Assembly: GCF_047496725.1 (NCBI RefSeq)
Contig: NC_132974.1
Location: 1,867,501-1,931,500, forward strand
DNA length: 64,000 bases
Reading direction: 5' to 3'
From: Anoplolepis gracilipes
Lineage: Eukaryota > Arthropoda > Insecta > Hymenoptera > Formicidae
Position numbers and translations under genes: made by a program. The notes beneath the pieces were generated by a model that did not search any database, had not been told where the DNA came from, and saw only the letters and a list, made by a program, of their open reading frames with translations. Positions 1-12,721 of the stretch are shown here, in pieces; positions within the stretch are counted from its first letter, which is position 1, and each line of letters opens with the position of its first letter.

Positions 1-554
1 ATGCATATACATAATTGTAACAACTTAATACGGATAGTCACAAGATTAATCGAAATGGAATTGTAAAGTATCTGATCCATATCCGGATAATAATCCGGAT
101 TAAACCTAGATTAGTGAGTCATTGTTTCTTTGTAGATTATAAGCCTGCCTGTAATACGGATGAAGGAAAGAAATATTTAATTAACACAACTAAATTTAAT
201 TATTTGTCGATATTTTGTATTTTTATTTTCTTTTAATAACCGCAAGCATACTTTTTTTTTTAGTTTTAAATCGTAGTTTAAAATTTTATTCTATATTTTA
301 GCATTTTCCTTTGATCGAGAGATATTTATAAGTTTTATGCGAAAACACAATGTACATGTATAATTAAAATAAAAAATGAAATTGATAAATTAAATTAAAG
401 ATTGTTAAATTAAATTTAATTAAAATAAAGATCAAACGTGAATAAAAAGAGACGCGAGACAATCAATTGATATCGGTGCAGATAATAAACTCGCATATTT
501 TAGGATCTGAGATAATTTGTCCGGCGGTGATTGACACGTTGTCGAGGACACGGT
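1..554. other. Upstream flank and 5' leader of the DUF1295 gene
   Basis: AT-rich sequence with no coding exon that I can support. The last part (about 500-554) is more GC-rich and is probably the 5' leader of the gene that starts at 555. An in-frame TGA lies 24 bases before that ATG, which supports the start. No clear TATA box or initiator was recognised. Confidence 0.5.
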
Positions 555-737
555 ATGGCGGTCGACATTTTGGACGAGGACCATCTCGCCGTGAGTGCGA
601 TCGTGACCGTCGGTATGCAGCTGATTTTCTTCACGATCGCGGCCACCTTTCAGTTGGATAAATTGACAGACTTTGCCGGCGGCACCAACTTCATCATCCT
701 CGCCCTCCTCACTTTCTTTCTCGGACAAGTGGGCAAG
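555..737 (+). CDS. DUF1295 protein exon 1
   Basis: Encodes residues 1-61 with two hydrophobic segments. It ends in phase 0 at GGGCAAG before a GTACAT donor. The reading frame runs from an ATG preceded by an in-frame TGA. Confidence 0.88.
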
Positions 738-3109
738 GTACATCTCTAACACTAGAACTGGCACCTCTCACTGTTCTTTCGTGCACGTGCGACGCATATG
801 CGAGCTCGCACGTACGATAAATAAAATCCGGGTCGGCTGAATCAAATGATATTAAAATACACCGGATATTTACGGAAGCGCGAACAAACTGACAAGTTAT
901 ACGATGACGATCATAATGAACGGGGCAAATATATGGTTGACGCGTACCAGGTGGCCCTCTGCTAAACTACTGTATAGACTAAACCGGATATTCTCTCCTT
1001 TCAATTTTTTACCACAGAGAAAAAGCTCTCGACATCGAGAATCTCTGAAAAAATTTAACATTACGAAAAAAAATAGGTGGATTACGAATTAGATGAAGAT
1101 GCTATCACGTATTGTTGCATTAATTAGTGTTTGATTAAAAATTTATATTAACATTATTCTTTTATTGTAACATAAACTAATAATATAAATATTTAATAAT
1201 AGTTATAACTGCAAAAAATATAGATATATTTACAAGTCGGATTTACATTTGTAAATTATATAGACCGATTTTTTTCGAACAAACTCACATCCTGAACATC
1301 TATGGGAAATATATTGTAGATATTATCATAAACGATTTTGTCCTCGATGAAAAGCCGATGTTATAAATAAAATGATAAGATATATTTAATATTTATCGGA
1401 TGACCTATCTACATATTTTTTTTACAACGCTCGCGTTTTATTTTAACACATCTGGTTGTTAAGTGTGCGAAAATCCATTAATAAAATAATATCTTGTATT
1501 TCTCTCTCATGTAGACGTACGACAGCCGACAAGTTATGGTAACTGTGTTTGTGTGCCTGTGGGGTGTGCGGCTTTCCGGATATCTCTTATATAGAATAAT
1601 CAAGATTGGTCGTGACAAAAGATTCGACGACCGTCGTAGCAACGTGATCCGTTTCGCCGTATTCTGGACATTTCAGGTGAAATAATTCACGTAATATTTC
1701 CTGCAATATTATGCAAAATATTATGCAAAACCTTTTGCGACCGCTCTATTTTCCTACGCTTAAAGATGATATTATATAAGGCATCGATGGTGTTTACAGG
1801 CTGTGTGGGTGTACGTTGTCAGTCTGCCTGTGATAATAATCAATTCTCCACGTCACAAAATACCGCCAGCTCCAAAGACAATGACGACACTTGACAGTGC
1901 CGGTACGGGTCTCTTTCTAATTGGTTTACTGGCCGAAACCTACGCCGATCTGCAAAAATTCGCCTTCAAACAGGATCCAGTAAATAATGGCAAATGGTGT
2001 AACGATGGTGAGGGAGATTAGTCTCTAATTTTATAATTTTACATAGTATTGGAAAAATTGGATAAAACATAAAAAAAAAACAATAAAATATATACACGAA
2101 ATTAATTGAAAATTTAAAATTAAAATGTAAAAGATTATATTGAAAAGAATTCATTATCAAAAATATTCCTTTAAAATTTGCATTTGATCTTAATTATTTT
2201 TAGGGTGCGGCAGTTTCACAGTGAACCATGCTACTTGCCAGATAATTTGAGATGCATTATTTCTTTAAATATTAATAGAATAAAAGAAAGATTTAGTTTA
2301 GATTAAAGAATTGTTATACGTGAAGTATATGCGCTTTAATGCATATCTCGCTCTGTGAAACCTCGAAAGAATTTCTATACTCACTTATTATACATATAAT
2401 TATTTCAATTAATATACAAGTTAACGTTTCTAGGACTTTGGAGGCTCTCACGGCATCCAAATTATTTCGGCGAAATCGTTGTCTGGTGGGGAATCTTCAT
2501 AATATCCTTAAACGTTATTGAAGGAGCGGAATGGGTGGCTATCGCTTCTCCGATCTTCACAACGTTTATTATTTTATTCCTATCGGGGATGCCATTATTG
2601 GAAAAAGCGTCAGATGAACGTTACCGGGAGTGAGTATCATTGATAATTTTTACGATTCTAGACAAATAATTGTTGACAATCCTAAGTATAATAATAAAAT
2701 AAATATGTATTGCAGATATCAACTTGTTTAAAAACTTTAAGATGAAAATTTTAATATATATAATCTTATAATTTAAAAAAAAAAACATAAGAAAGTATTT
2801 AAAGAGGCAATCATTTTTGTGAAATTAAAAGAAGAAAAATTTCGATTAAAGATAGATTTATCTATTTTATATGTGAAGCCCAGCACATTATAAAAATGAT
2901 TTTAATACTTTTACAGTAACGCGGAATATCGCTACTACAAGCAGTCCACGTCGCCGCTGATACCGATACCACCGGCAATTTACGTGGAAGTGCCGGGTTT
3001 CCTCAAGTTCATCTTCTGTTGCGAATTCCCCCTGTACGACTCCTTGGATGTGAAACCGCGATCGGCTGTCACCGAATCAACGTCCATCAGCCTCGCGGCG
3101 TCCACGTAG
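555..3109 (+). CDS. DUF1295 / steroid-reductase-like membrane protein, five exons
   Basis: Coding exons are 555-737, 1515-1676, 1800-2007, 2434-2629 and 2917-3109. They sum to 942 nt, giving 313 residues plus TAG, and every intron is GT-AG. About seven hydrophobic segments are visible (near residues 14-33, 43-58, 68-85, 104-130, 147-158, 199-213 and 220-240), so it is an integral membrane protein. Family hallmarks are GRDKRFDDR near residue 93, ETYADLQK at 161-168 and GLWRLSRHPNYFGE at 185-198. The last motif is typical of DUF1295 proteins and resembles the C-terminal cofactor-binding region of steroid 5-alpha reductases and isoprenylcysteine methyltransferases. By family it may be an NADPH-dependent reductase of the endoplasmic reticulum, but its substrate is unknown. 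The start is the first ATG after an in-frame TGA. The family call is firm; the reaction is inference. Confidence 0.93.
1515..1676 (+). CDS. DUF1295 protein exon 2
   Basis: Encodes 54 residues in phase 0, including a membrane segment and the conserved GRDKRFDDR stretch. The acceptor is CATGTAG and the donor CAG|GTGAAA. Confidence 0.92.
1800..2007 (+). CDS. DUF1295 protein exon 3
   Basis: Encodes 69 residues plus one base, including the ETYADLQK motif. The acceptor is TTTACAG and the donor GATG|GTGAGG. The intron before it is only 123 bp. Confidence 0.92.
2434..2629 (+). CDS. DUF1295 protein exon 4 (signature motif)
   Basis: The first codon is split across the intron and gives Gly, followed by LWRLSRHPNYFGE, the family signature. 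Two hydrophobic segments follow. The exon ends two bases into a codon before GTGAGT. Confidence 0.93.
2917..3109 (+). CDS. DUF1295 protein exon 5 and stop
   Basis: The first base completes an Asp codon and the remaining 192 nt are 63 codons plus TAG. It encodes the family C-terminus (NAEYRYYKQSTSPLIPIPPA and onward), then a polar, Ser/Thr-rich end. The acceptor is TTTTACAG. Confidence 0.9.
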
Positions 3110-4760
3110 CTGTAGCTACACGCCGGACGTTCAAATTCCGAGTCCGGCGTGCAATTGACGGCTACGACAGCTACTACAGCTACGACCAGTACAGCCTTCT
3201 AAGTGTACTTTACTTCAGCTCTCGGTGGTTCCCATCTGTCCGCGAAATACTATCTCAACGACCGAATTATATAATTTCCAATATGATGTCCTCTTAAATC
3301 GATATCGGTACTTCGTAAGAGACGTATTTCGTACGCAAATCTGCTTGATCAAGCACAACAAATTCGATATGCGGGCACCGATTTGAACAGATCGCTTTTT
3401 AAGATGAAAAGGCTTAAGACAAAGTATTATTATTTTTGTAACTAAAAGTCCTTTCTGGAGAGAAGCGTAAATCGTACCGGCGACTTTTTGTATAGGATCG
3501 AACGGTGAATGTGAGAAAAAAAAGTAATTATTTTTGTAGCGATATTATATGGGTACCAATGTAAAAAGAAATAATAGTTTGTTGACCAATTTGCAAGCAT
3601 CGTTCCTATACGACAAGTCATTAAATAGTGATTTCATTAGCAGTTTGATAGCGATTTCATTTCATTGCACGTATTCAAACTTGTTTTTAATACAGAATTG
3701 ACTTGGAAATCAATATATGATAATTTGTACATCTAAAGTAATATCTAGACTTTAAAAGAAGTCGTGTAAAAATTGTATCTTAAATTGTATAAATGAATAA
3801 TATTATATATTGTTCTAAAAATGTAGTTTTGCCGAATTAAATTAGACTATCCATATTTGTCGTTAACGAAAAATATGTGTCTTAAATATTACAGGAACGA
3901 AATTTTAAAAAGATTCGAATGTAAAATGTATCGGATAAAACTGCATAGTTTTTAAAACTAATAGTATAATTTCTGAAATCAATCTGTAGAGTTTGCGATC
4001 GAAGAAGATTGGATACTCTCATGTATGCGTTTGTTTAAGACAAAATAATTGGCAAAGAACAGAGATTGAAATGAGAAAAAGAATTATATGTATAATATTA
4101 ATTCTCGCAACTAATTACGGAATAAGCAATATTTATCGCCAAAGACATCAATGATGAATGTAATAAAATTATCAGTTACCTCGTCATAATCGCTATCTCT
4201 TCCGTTTTTTAGTACATCATATAGGATGCTTGCGAAGAAATTTAGATGCAATACAAATGTGATACATTTACGTGTACGATTCTTGTCCCGTGGCTTTCAA
4301 TCAAATTATTGAATTGTAGCAATATTAAACATATCTCTGTGCGAAATAGAACGTCCTTAAAATATGAAAGATATCTAAAAAAAAAAAAATTAATTATGAA
4401 AGAAATCTATAAAGCATATATAGAAATAATGAAAATTGATGCGAATAAAATGCGGATTCCTTACGAATTAATGATCCAAATGTTATTTCTCTCTATTTCA
4501 CTGTTATGTAAGAATCTTTAAAGTTTAGATAATAAATAACAATTAATTCTCCTGATATTTATACTTATTGATTGCATGTATACTTTCCTTTCGTACAATA
4601 TGGTAACATGAAACGCAAATTATATCGATAATGTCTCTTAAATGAAGAGATTGGACAATGGACCGCGCAATAAACATTGGCAAATTTCGTAAAGTTCACT
4701 TTATATTTATAAACACATTTTATTTGTTCGTATGTATATCGTTAATAAATGGTGATATAA
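3110..4760 (+). other. Probable 3' UTR and flank of the DUF1295 gene
   Basis: AT-rich sequence with no coding exon found. Candidate polyadenylation hexamers AATAAA are at 4669-4674 and 4744-4749. Which one is used, or whether an earlier variant is used, cannot be read from the sequence. Confidence 0.35.
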
Positions 4761-5048
4761 TAATGACAATGAAATGTATAGCGCCGAGCATAAAACGAGC
4801 AGTCATATTATAATTATTAATATTCCTCTTATAATAATCTTACTGTATTGGGTGGGCCTATATATCTACTGTGCTTGCAACGTTATGGTCTTGTCCAAAT
4901 GTTTCTTTCATTCTCTAATTTATATTATTTATACGTACGTAATAATCCATAATAATATGTAACCACAGGTGAAAACATATGCGTCGTTCTATAGGTATAA
5001 ACAGCATCATCCACTAATCTTTTTTTCCACTTTTTCCTTTACGCGCGT

Positions 5049-5117
5049 GTGTATATATATGTGTATGTGTGTGTGTGTGTGTGTATGTGTGTGTGTGTGT
5101 GTATGTGTGTGTGTATG
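5049..5117. repeat. (TG)n microsatellite
   Basis: Interrupted TG/TATG dinucleotide tract in the intergenic region. Any open frame through it only encodes Thr-His or Val-Cys repeats. Confidence 0.85.
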
Positions 5118-6029
5118 CGTGATCCATAATCGTTATTAATATAATATAGTAAGTTACTTAAATTGTAATATATCTTCGTGTCTTCGTGGAATATGTTCAG
5201 CTGCCGTAGAAAAACTACTGCAGCTGCTAACACATTTGTTCGTAGAAAAACTTCAATTCCCGTTATACATCAAATGTCGATTTTCGATGCGTGAAAGACA
5301 CTTTGTATTACGCAAGGTAATTTCATTATCATTTCTTAACACGTTCGAAAAATCGTATCAATAAAATACGTGGGCAGCACAGTGTTTTGAGTACCAAAGA
5401 AAAAGAGATCAAAACATTACCTGTGCCTCTTCGCGAAGAGAGAAAGGAAAAAAAATATAAGAATATATAGGGAACACAAGGATTCGATGGACGAAGGGGA
5501 AAAGGAGGGGACAAAATATTACGATTCCGCTATACGAATGGCATCTTCCTCCCGTCCGATCTAAGTCCGACTGCATTCGCGCGCGTCTACGTAATAGATA
5601 TATTTATATAATATACAAATAATATAGCAATAATAATATGTATACCGTTCATCGCGGTTCTAGTATATACTCCCATGTCTAAAATACATCATCGCGAAAA
5701 GATTGCAAAAAGAATTCCATTATTCTCGTACAAAATATAGGAATAAGTATCGTCGTTGAAGTAAAATTTGATTACGCGCGCTTGATGATGCTGAAATGCA
5801 AACGGAATTGCGGCCATACGGAAGAATGGATATCGAGAACTACGTACGACGACTTGTCAACTCCATTTGCATTCTACATTAGGCTGTCTGAGGACATCCG
5901 TTGCTAGTTGGTCAATTGGCGTGACTCGACTTCCGATTAAATTGTTTAAAAGAACACGAGAGAAGCAATTCAAGTCACAATCGATGACCTGATACTTGTT
6001 TCCGTGTAAAGACGTCGTTTCATTTTCTT

Positions 6030-6122
6030 ATTATCATTATTAATATTATTATTGTTGTTATTCTTATTAATATTATTATTTTAATATTAGTATATTAATA
6101 TTAATATTATCGTAATTAATAA
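6030..6122. repeat. ATT-rich trinucleotide run
   Basis: Imperfect repeats of ATT and AATATT units in the convergent intergenic region. Confidence 0.6.
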
Positions 6123-7094
6123 TGAAAGTAGCGAATCACCAATGAACCGACTATAAAACGCAACGGTATCTCCTCAGATGATTTTAATAGATAATTTCTC
6201 ATTGATACATCATTAAAAATCTTTTAAAAACTTCATGTAACGCGGTGAGCGAAAGTAAAAAATGCGCGGATATATGTATAAACATAAAAAAACATATGGA
6301 CTAAAAGAAAAAAATTGCGTTACGTTGCGCACAGAACGCAAGGTAACTATACACAGCAAGGATCATCGAGAGAAGCGAAGTAGGCAAGAATCGGTGTGAT
6401 CCAACTCTCGCTTCTTCTTCTTCTTCTTCCTCTTCCACAACTACTTGTATCTTATAGCATACGCTATATTGCATTTGGCCACTGTCGATCAAGACCCCAG
6501 CTGCGTCAGACTATTGCAGTTCGTATATTGCAATCCTACGTTTCTAATGACTTATGAGATAGCCCCGTTTTTCGTTTGTTCTTAGCAGAGCAGAGAAAGG
6601 GCGTGGGTTAAAGAGAGTAGTCGCTCCAGTCGTGTGTGTTTCGAGTGTGTCAATGTGAAATAACGCGTGACGCGTATTGAACGTATATAAACGAAGTATT
6701 AACATTATGAGTCTATTAATATCTATACGTATAAGTAGAGAGCTCTAGTCCAGAACTTTATCTCTCTTTCTTGCTTTTTTCCTCTCTTTTTCACATACAC
6801 ACCCATGCACACTCTCTTTTGCTCCTTCTTTTACTCTCTTTCTCTCTCTCTCTCTCACATAGCGCGCGCGCACACACACACGCACGCACGCACGCACATA
6901 TTCACACAATTACACATACATACAATCTCTCACTTCCGGTATCTCCCTTCTCTCCTCATGCTTTCTATACCATTCTCGTCTCTCCAACATCGTTACATTT
7001 TCGCAACCACGCATACGCATACGCACATTCTTGCTCATCATCAACCTTCCTCTGTCTCTCTCTTTCTTTCTTCTTTCTCTCCGTCTTTCTCTCC

Positions 7095-7232
<138 letters not shown>

Positions 7233-7291
7233 CATTCACCAACACTCTTCGCCTTTAAATCACTTATTACTTCCCTCTACAACGAGACCGC

Positions 7292-7648
7292 TTATTTGCC
7301 ATCTTTCTCTTTTTCTTTGTTCTCATCAACCTCCTTGTCCTTCTCAACTTCTTTTTCCTCCTTATCAGCCTTCTCTTTGTCGCCTTCTTTCTCCTCCTTA
7401 GACTCTTTGGACTCCTTCGCCTCTTCTTTACCCTCCTTCTCCTCCTGCTTTTCAGGCTTCGGCAGATGCGTATTCATATCCAGACTGGAGCAGATTTCAT
7501 CCCAATCCGGGAAGCATCGTTCCTTGACGCGCGAGCAATGGCCGACCAGGTTGGGACAGTTCTCTACCATGTAATCTCGCAGGCTGTAGGGCGTGTCTTT
7601 GTCGATGTATAAGATTTGAGCGAGATGCGCGAACGCTACCACATCCAT
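7292..7648 (-). CDS. fax: fax exon 4 and stop
   Basis: Begins MDVVAFAHLAQ directly after a GTGCAG acceptor, finishes the GST-like C-terminal domain, then runs into a Lys/Glu-rich tail of more than 50 residues ending KEKEKDGK. The tail is low-complexity but in frame. Such acidic-basic tails are seen in insect Fax proteins. Confidence 0.93.
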   Translation of the reverse strand: MDVVAFAHLAQILYIDKDTPYSLRDYMVENCPNLVGHCSRVKERCFPDWDEICSSLDMNTHLPKPEKQEEKEGKEEAKESKESKEEKEGDKEKADKEEKEVEKDKEVDENKEKEKDGK

Positions 7649-10600
7649 CTGCACAAATTCGTTCACATAAATAATGAATCATAAAAACCGTCGAGGCGGA
7701 TTCAACTATATAAATTTTTTTTAAATATTTATAAATTCAACATTAATTTTTTTAAATATAACTCACTAAAATTATTTTTAAATTTATTATCGTTCGAATA
7801 AAAAAGCCATTATTTATTTAATATGATATTTTATTTTTCGATATTAAAAAAAAAAAACAAAGCTTTTTGAAGATCAAATTTAAAAAATATCTCAAAATAA
7901 AGCTTTTTCACTATAACACTAAGCTCTGTTTTATAACACGAGTGTTCAAGGATATTCATCTCTGATATCGGCAATTACAAGTAATTGCTATCGGTTACAC
8001 AAAATGTATATGCCTAACGTATTATCGTGTTGCAAAATACGAAATGTCTCTCTCAGTTGCAATAGATAATATGTTTACGGATACTTACGGTAGTCGGCTC
8101 GTCCCCGAAGAAGAAGGGCTTGTCGGCAAGCGTGTCCGAAAGCACCTTGAGATCGGTGCAACCAAACTGAGACACCTCCTCCGGACTATGCACGCCCATT
8201 CCTTGAGCCTTCACTTTCCTCGCACCCTGCAACCAATCCAACTACCATCTCACTACAAATGGTCACGATGCTTTGTTCTACGTTCGCGTTTCCCTGTCTC
8301 GATAATATACCTCAGCTACCACATTCATAGACATCTATGGCCACAAGCGCAGCGGTGTGCACTCCAAACGAGTACTATGAATGATTCTAGGGATAGCATG
8401 AAGTAACACTGTGATAACGTGTAAGCAGCGAAACTTGGTCGAAGTAAAATCCAAACAAAGGTTATTATTTTTTCGCATCTACTAGCAAATCTTAATAGAC
8501 ATTTAATCAACTCTTTTGCATTTCACTTTGACAAATTTGAGCAAATTTCAATACAGTCATTTTTATATTCCATATTAAACAATTCCATCTAGACAAAAAA
8601 TATATCACCTCGACCAGGACTCAATAGTTAAATTAGTTGTCGACGATATGATATGGCTTAAAGCCTAACACTTTTAATATCGAGAGAAATAGAAATATGT
8701 GCAAATATGACAAAACTACCATTAGTATTTACACGAATGCAACTGTGCACATGCATAGCTAATCACAAATGTGGAATCGTGCGTTTTGAAAAATACGAAC
8801 AAGTCGAGAAAAACTTTATTTTTTTTTTTTAATTTTTTTTCCATACAACACACATCATTATTATATGCATATATAATTATGAAAAATACAATTGTGGAAT
8901 ATAATTATGAAAATATGTAAGTAAGTTATACAAAAAAAAAAACGTAAAGAGATGCGAATGAGTGATTGCAATTGAACGGTTACTGACTGTTAAATGTGAG
9001 AATTATCATTCAATGATCTAACGTCCAAGTTGTATGCTAGGTCACACCGATATCACACGGCAAACGATAAGCGAAACTTACCTTACGTCCGAACGTGAGC
9101 TTGAAGAAGAAGTTGAGAATCGCATTGGGTATACGTGATCCCAGAGCAAGCTGCAGATTGACCTTGTAGCCCTTTAGCACTTGATCCAAATTCTTTGTGC
9201 GCCAGCACGCGACAACCCAAACGAGATGATTTTCGATCATGGATATCATGGCGTGGGAGACGCTTCGCTGTTCGGATGTGAGACCGGCGTCAAGATCCTT
9301 GCCAAATTTCTGGCTCAATTCCCGCAGGATGATGGTGCTATCAGCGATCTCCTCGCCGTTCAGTTCAACGAACGGCAGCTGGCCCTTCTTAGAACGGAAT
9401 TTCATCTTGTGATCAACATTCTGAAACCAAACCAGATAAATTGTCAGTACGGTTGATAATTTACGCAAAGCGTAAATTAATTTTAATTTTAATGTATTTC
9501 TGATTTTTTCCCTTTTGTAGTTTCGGAAATTGATTTCTATTACATTGTAACGTAGTAAAATTTTATTTTAATAACTTAAAATCGCGATGAAATTTTCTGC
9601 TCGAATAATTTAGAATAAAATTAATTTTTCACACAATTATTAATGTATATTTTATATCAATTAAAATATTATAAAAATGCTAGTCCTTCTCTGTTCTTTC
9701 TCTCTTCCCTACACGATTCTTCGTCCTCGTGCGTAATAAATAACTATGAGACGGACAAGCATAGGCACCTATACTTTCGCGAAGTACATGCTCTATTTAT
9801 AGACGTACGTACCGCGTTAAATGTATAAGTGGGATATCGTGGTTTTCACAGGTGAATCAGCTTATTACATCTAATCTGTGAAGTTATTTCACGCGACGAT
9901 ACACGAGGGTGTTTCACATTTATCGCTATATTTTTTAACGACAAATGTTCTTTACAATAAATTTATGGACAATTTTTTTAACGATAATTTTATGAGATTT
10001 TCGTTATTTGGCAAAATTTTCATTAATATTATATACTAATATTAAATAACTTGAATAATAAAATAAATATTAAAATATATATATAAACAACGCGCCTTAA
10101 AATTAACTGAAAAAAAGGTCGCGTCAAATATTTATTAAAAAATTTAATTTCTAGAAAATGTTATCTTTTTCAATAATGAATTGTTTCGTAAAATGATTAC
10201 TTAACAATTTCTTGTCGATATAAAATAAATTTTAAATTTGTTAATTTGCTATTATCGAGAAAAAATAATATGTCCAAGAACTCAAATTTCAACCAGATTA
10301 TACTACAACATTTTAAATATGTGACAAATAAAACTAGTTTTAGAAATATTCGATGTATGTAAATATTTTCTAATTCAGTATTATGACAATATAATTATGT
10401 AATCAACATAAAAGAGTGTTGTTCTAATAATTATAATTACAGTACAAATATAATTCAATACGCTATGTAGGATTTTTTAAATAGGATTTCTCCGTAACAC
10501 TTAAATAATATGCCTTCTCTCTTGCATAATTTACTATGTGGATCAAGTATTTCGTGCTCGTAAAAGATGAAGAGGAACATTTGCAGTCAAAGTCAAACGA

Positions 10601-12655
10601 ATTGAGAGAGTATATCGACCTATTAAAGTAATAATGTCATCCCGTAAAACGCACGGTTCGTTGGCAAATCGAAATGGAAATGAAAGGAAAGAGTAAATCG
10701 CACGTAAAGTTTGAGTAAGAATTCGCGAGAATGTGATTAAAATGTTCGTGTTTGTGTGCATGTGCACGATGTGAGAAATACGGAAGAACCGGTGAAACGA
10801 ATAAACTTGGAAGAGCGAACTCGAAACGAACAAACAGAAGGCTGCACCGCCAAGCCAATTACGGAGCCGAGACGTAAACACCAAAACGAAACGAGGACCA
10901 CAATGCGTGAAATTTAGCTGAGCTAAGAACAAGAATAAAACTACGGTACAAAGGTATCGAGCGGGGGATCTGTCAACACCAGGAAAGAAACGATATATAC
11001 AGTAGAGATCCATTGCTCCAGTTTTAACCCCTTCGAGTTGGATGCGACGACAAGATCGATGAGGGCTAGAGAGGCATGTATATAATACACGCGTGTGTCG
11101 GCTGTATAGGGGTCAGTTAGAATGCTGACACACGTGTATTTGCCCAAATGAGTCATCCTGCACCCTTTGTGCATCATTTACTCTTTCATTTTATTTTTAT
11201 CCTCTCTTAAAATATTCGGAATTCTTGTCGATTTCGAGTGATCGATATTTTTACCGACAAACGAAAATAATTTAAGCGAATATAAAATCTTTACTTTTTT
11301 ATTATATACATTTATTAAAATAATCAATATTCACGCGTAATTTTAATTTTTTTATGGAATATTATATTTATTATTTAATCGAGTTATTTGCATTTTTGAT
11401 TTTAATGTGTAACGTCAATAACGAGATGTAGTTGCGCAGGGCGGGGTTGTTTGCATCGAACGCCCTGCGGCCTGTCCTCGATGCAACACATTGACCTCCC
11501 TATTACATCATGCTTATTATTCATCAAATTTCCTTACATATTTGATTCTGATATAATAATGTAGGTGCATCAAATGTTTATGTATATCACCTACCGGACA
11601 TAATGCAACGAGATTTCTATTATGTCATGTTAATTTACCAGCAATTTATATATTTTTCTAGAAAATGGCAGGCTCTGATCGATAAGAAAAAAAAAAAAGA
11701 ACTCCAGAATTCTATGCATCAACAAAATGTACTGACATCTCTATTGTATCTCATTTGTTATTTATAAAAGTTTTGAATAGTTTTTATCAAGATTTATGAC
11801 ATATTTTTGTTAGATGCACGAGATACTATTCTAATATATTATTAAAATAATTTAAATTTTTCGCTAATATAATAATAAAATCAATCTTTCTATACTTTCC
11901 GAAATATTCGTAATATTTTACGTGGACTGTATATATTCTCGATATCTCTGTTACACAACCAAACTATTTAATAACTATTTAGATTATTAAAACTATTCAG
12001 ACAAATTATTTGTTGAAGTCGTGAATTGTTGAAGATTTATTCTCTTAAATTTCTTTAATCCAATAAACGATAATAAACGTTGGACGATAAATCAAGATAG
12101 AGAAAAGATATCGGAGCGAAAAAACATTTTACAATTTGCCGTATCTTTCCAATAAAAAACAATATCGAGAAAAAGTCACCGCCCTCGGATACATCGAGAT
12201 ATCTTGGTTATCAAACCGAACGTGTTATTGAAAATACTTTGCATACTTCGATTTCAATTCGTAAGAACGAAGGAGCGCGAGTACTCGCAAGGAGGGGGGG
12301 AGGGAGGGGGGAAGGGAGGGCAGGGCGGGTCCGGCTCGGCGCGGCGGAGAAGCCAAAAGAAACGGACGAAGGGTGGCTAGAGCTGGATCGGTGCAAAGCG
12401 CAAGGGAGTAGCGAACGCGAGCGCGAGCGCGAGCGCGAACGTGGAGGACGATGAACTCGCGCGGCAGCAGGCAGCTTCCGTCGCCTGGCAACGTCCCCAC
12501 TTGGCCTCTCCCACCAGGGCGCAGCGTCGACACCATCATCGGCACACCCACACCCACAGCGTCGTGTCATCGTCGAGCGTATCCATGCACGCGTTCCTGG
12601 TACATGTATACGTTACACGTACGTGTACGTGTACCGCGTACTGGTAGCCGTGATG

Positions 12656-12721
<66 letters not shown>

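Larger units (their letters stand above)
4761..6770. other. Convergent intergenic region between the DUF1295 gene and fax
   Basis: No gene is supported. The stretch holds a (TG)n tract near 5049-5117 and an ATT-rich trinucleotide run near 6030-6122. Part of it may be the 3' UTR of fax, which is transcribed on the minus strand from the right. Confidence 0.4.

Noticed and set aside
3019..3297. 92-residue plus-strand frame
   Set aside because: It is a shifted frame over the last DUF1295 exon, which is read in frame to the TAG at 3107-3109.
8044..9456. Plus-strand frames at 8044-8406 and 9181-9456
   Set aside because: They are antisense to fax exons 3 and 2.
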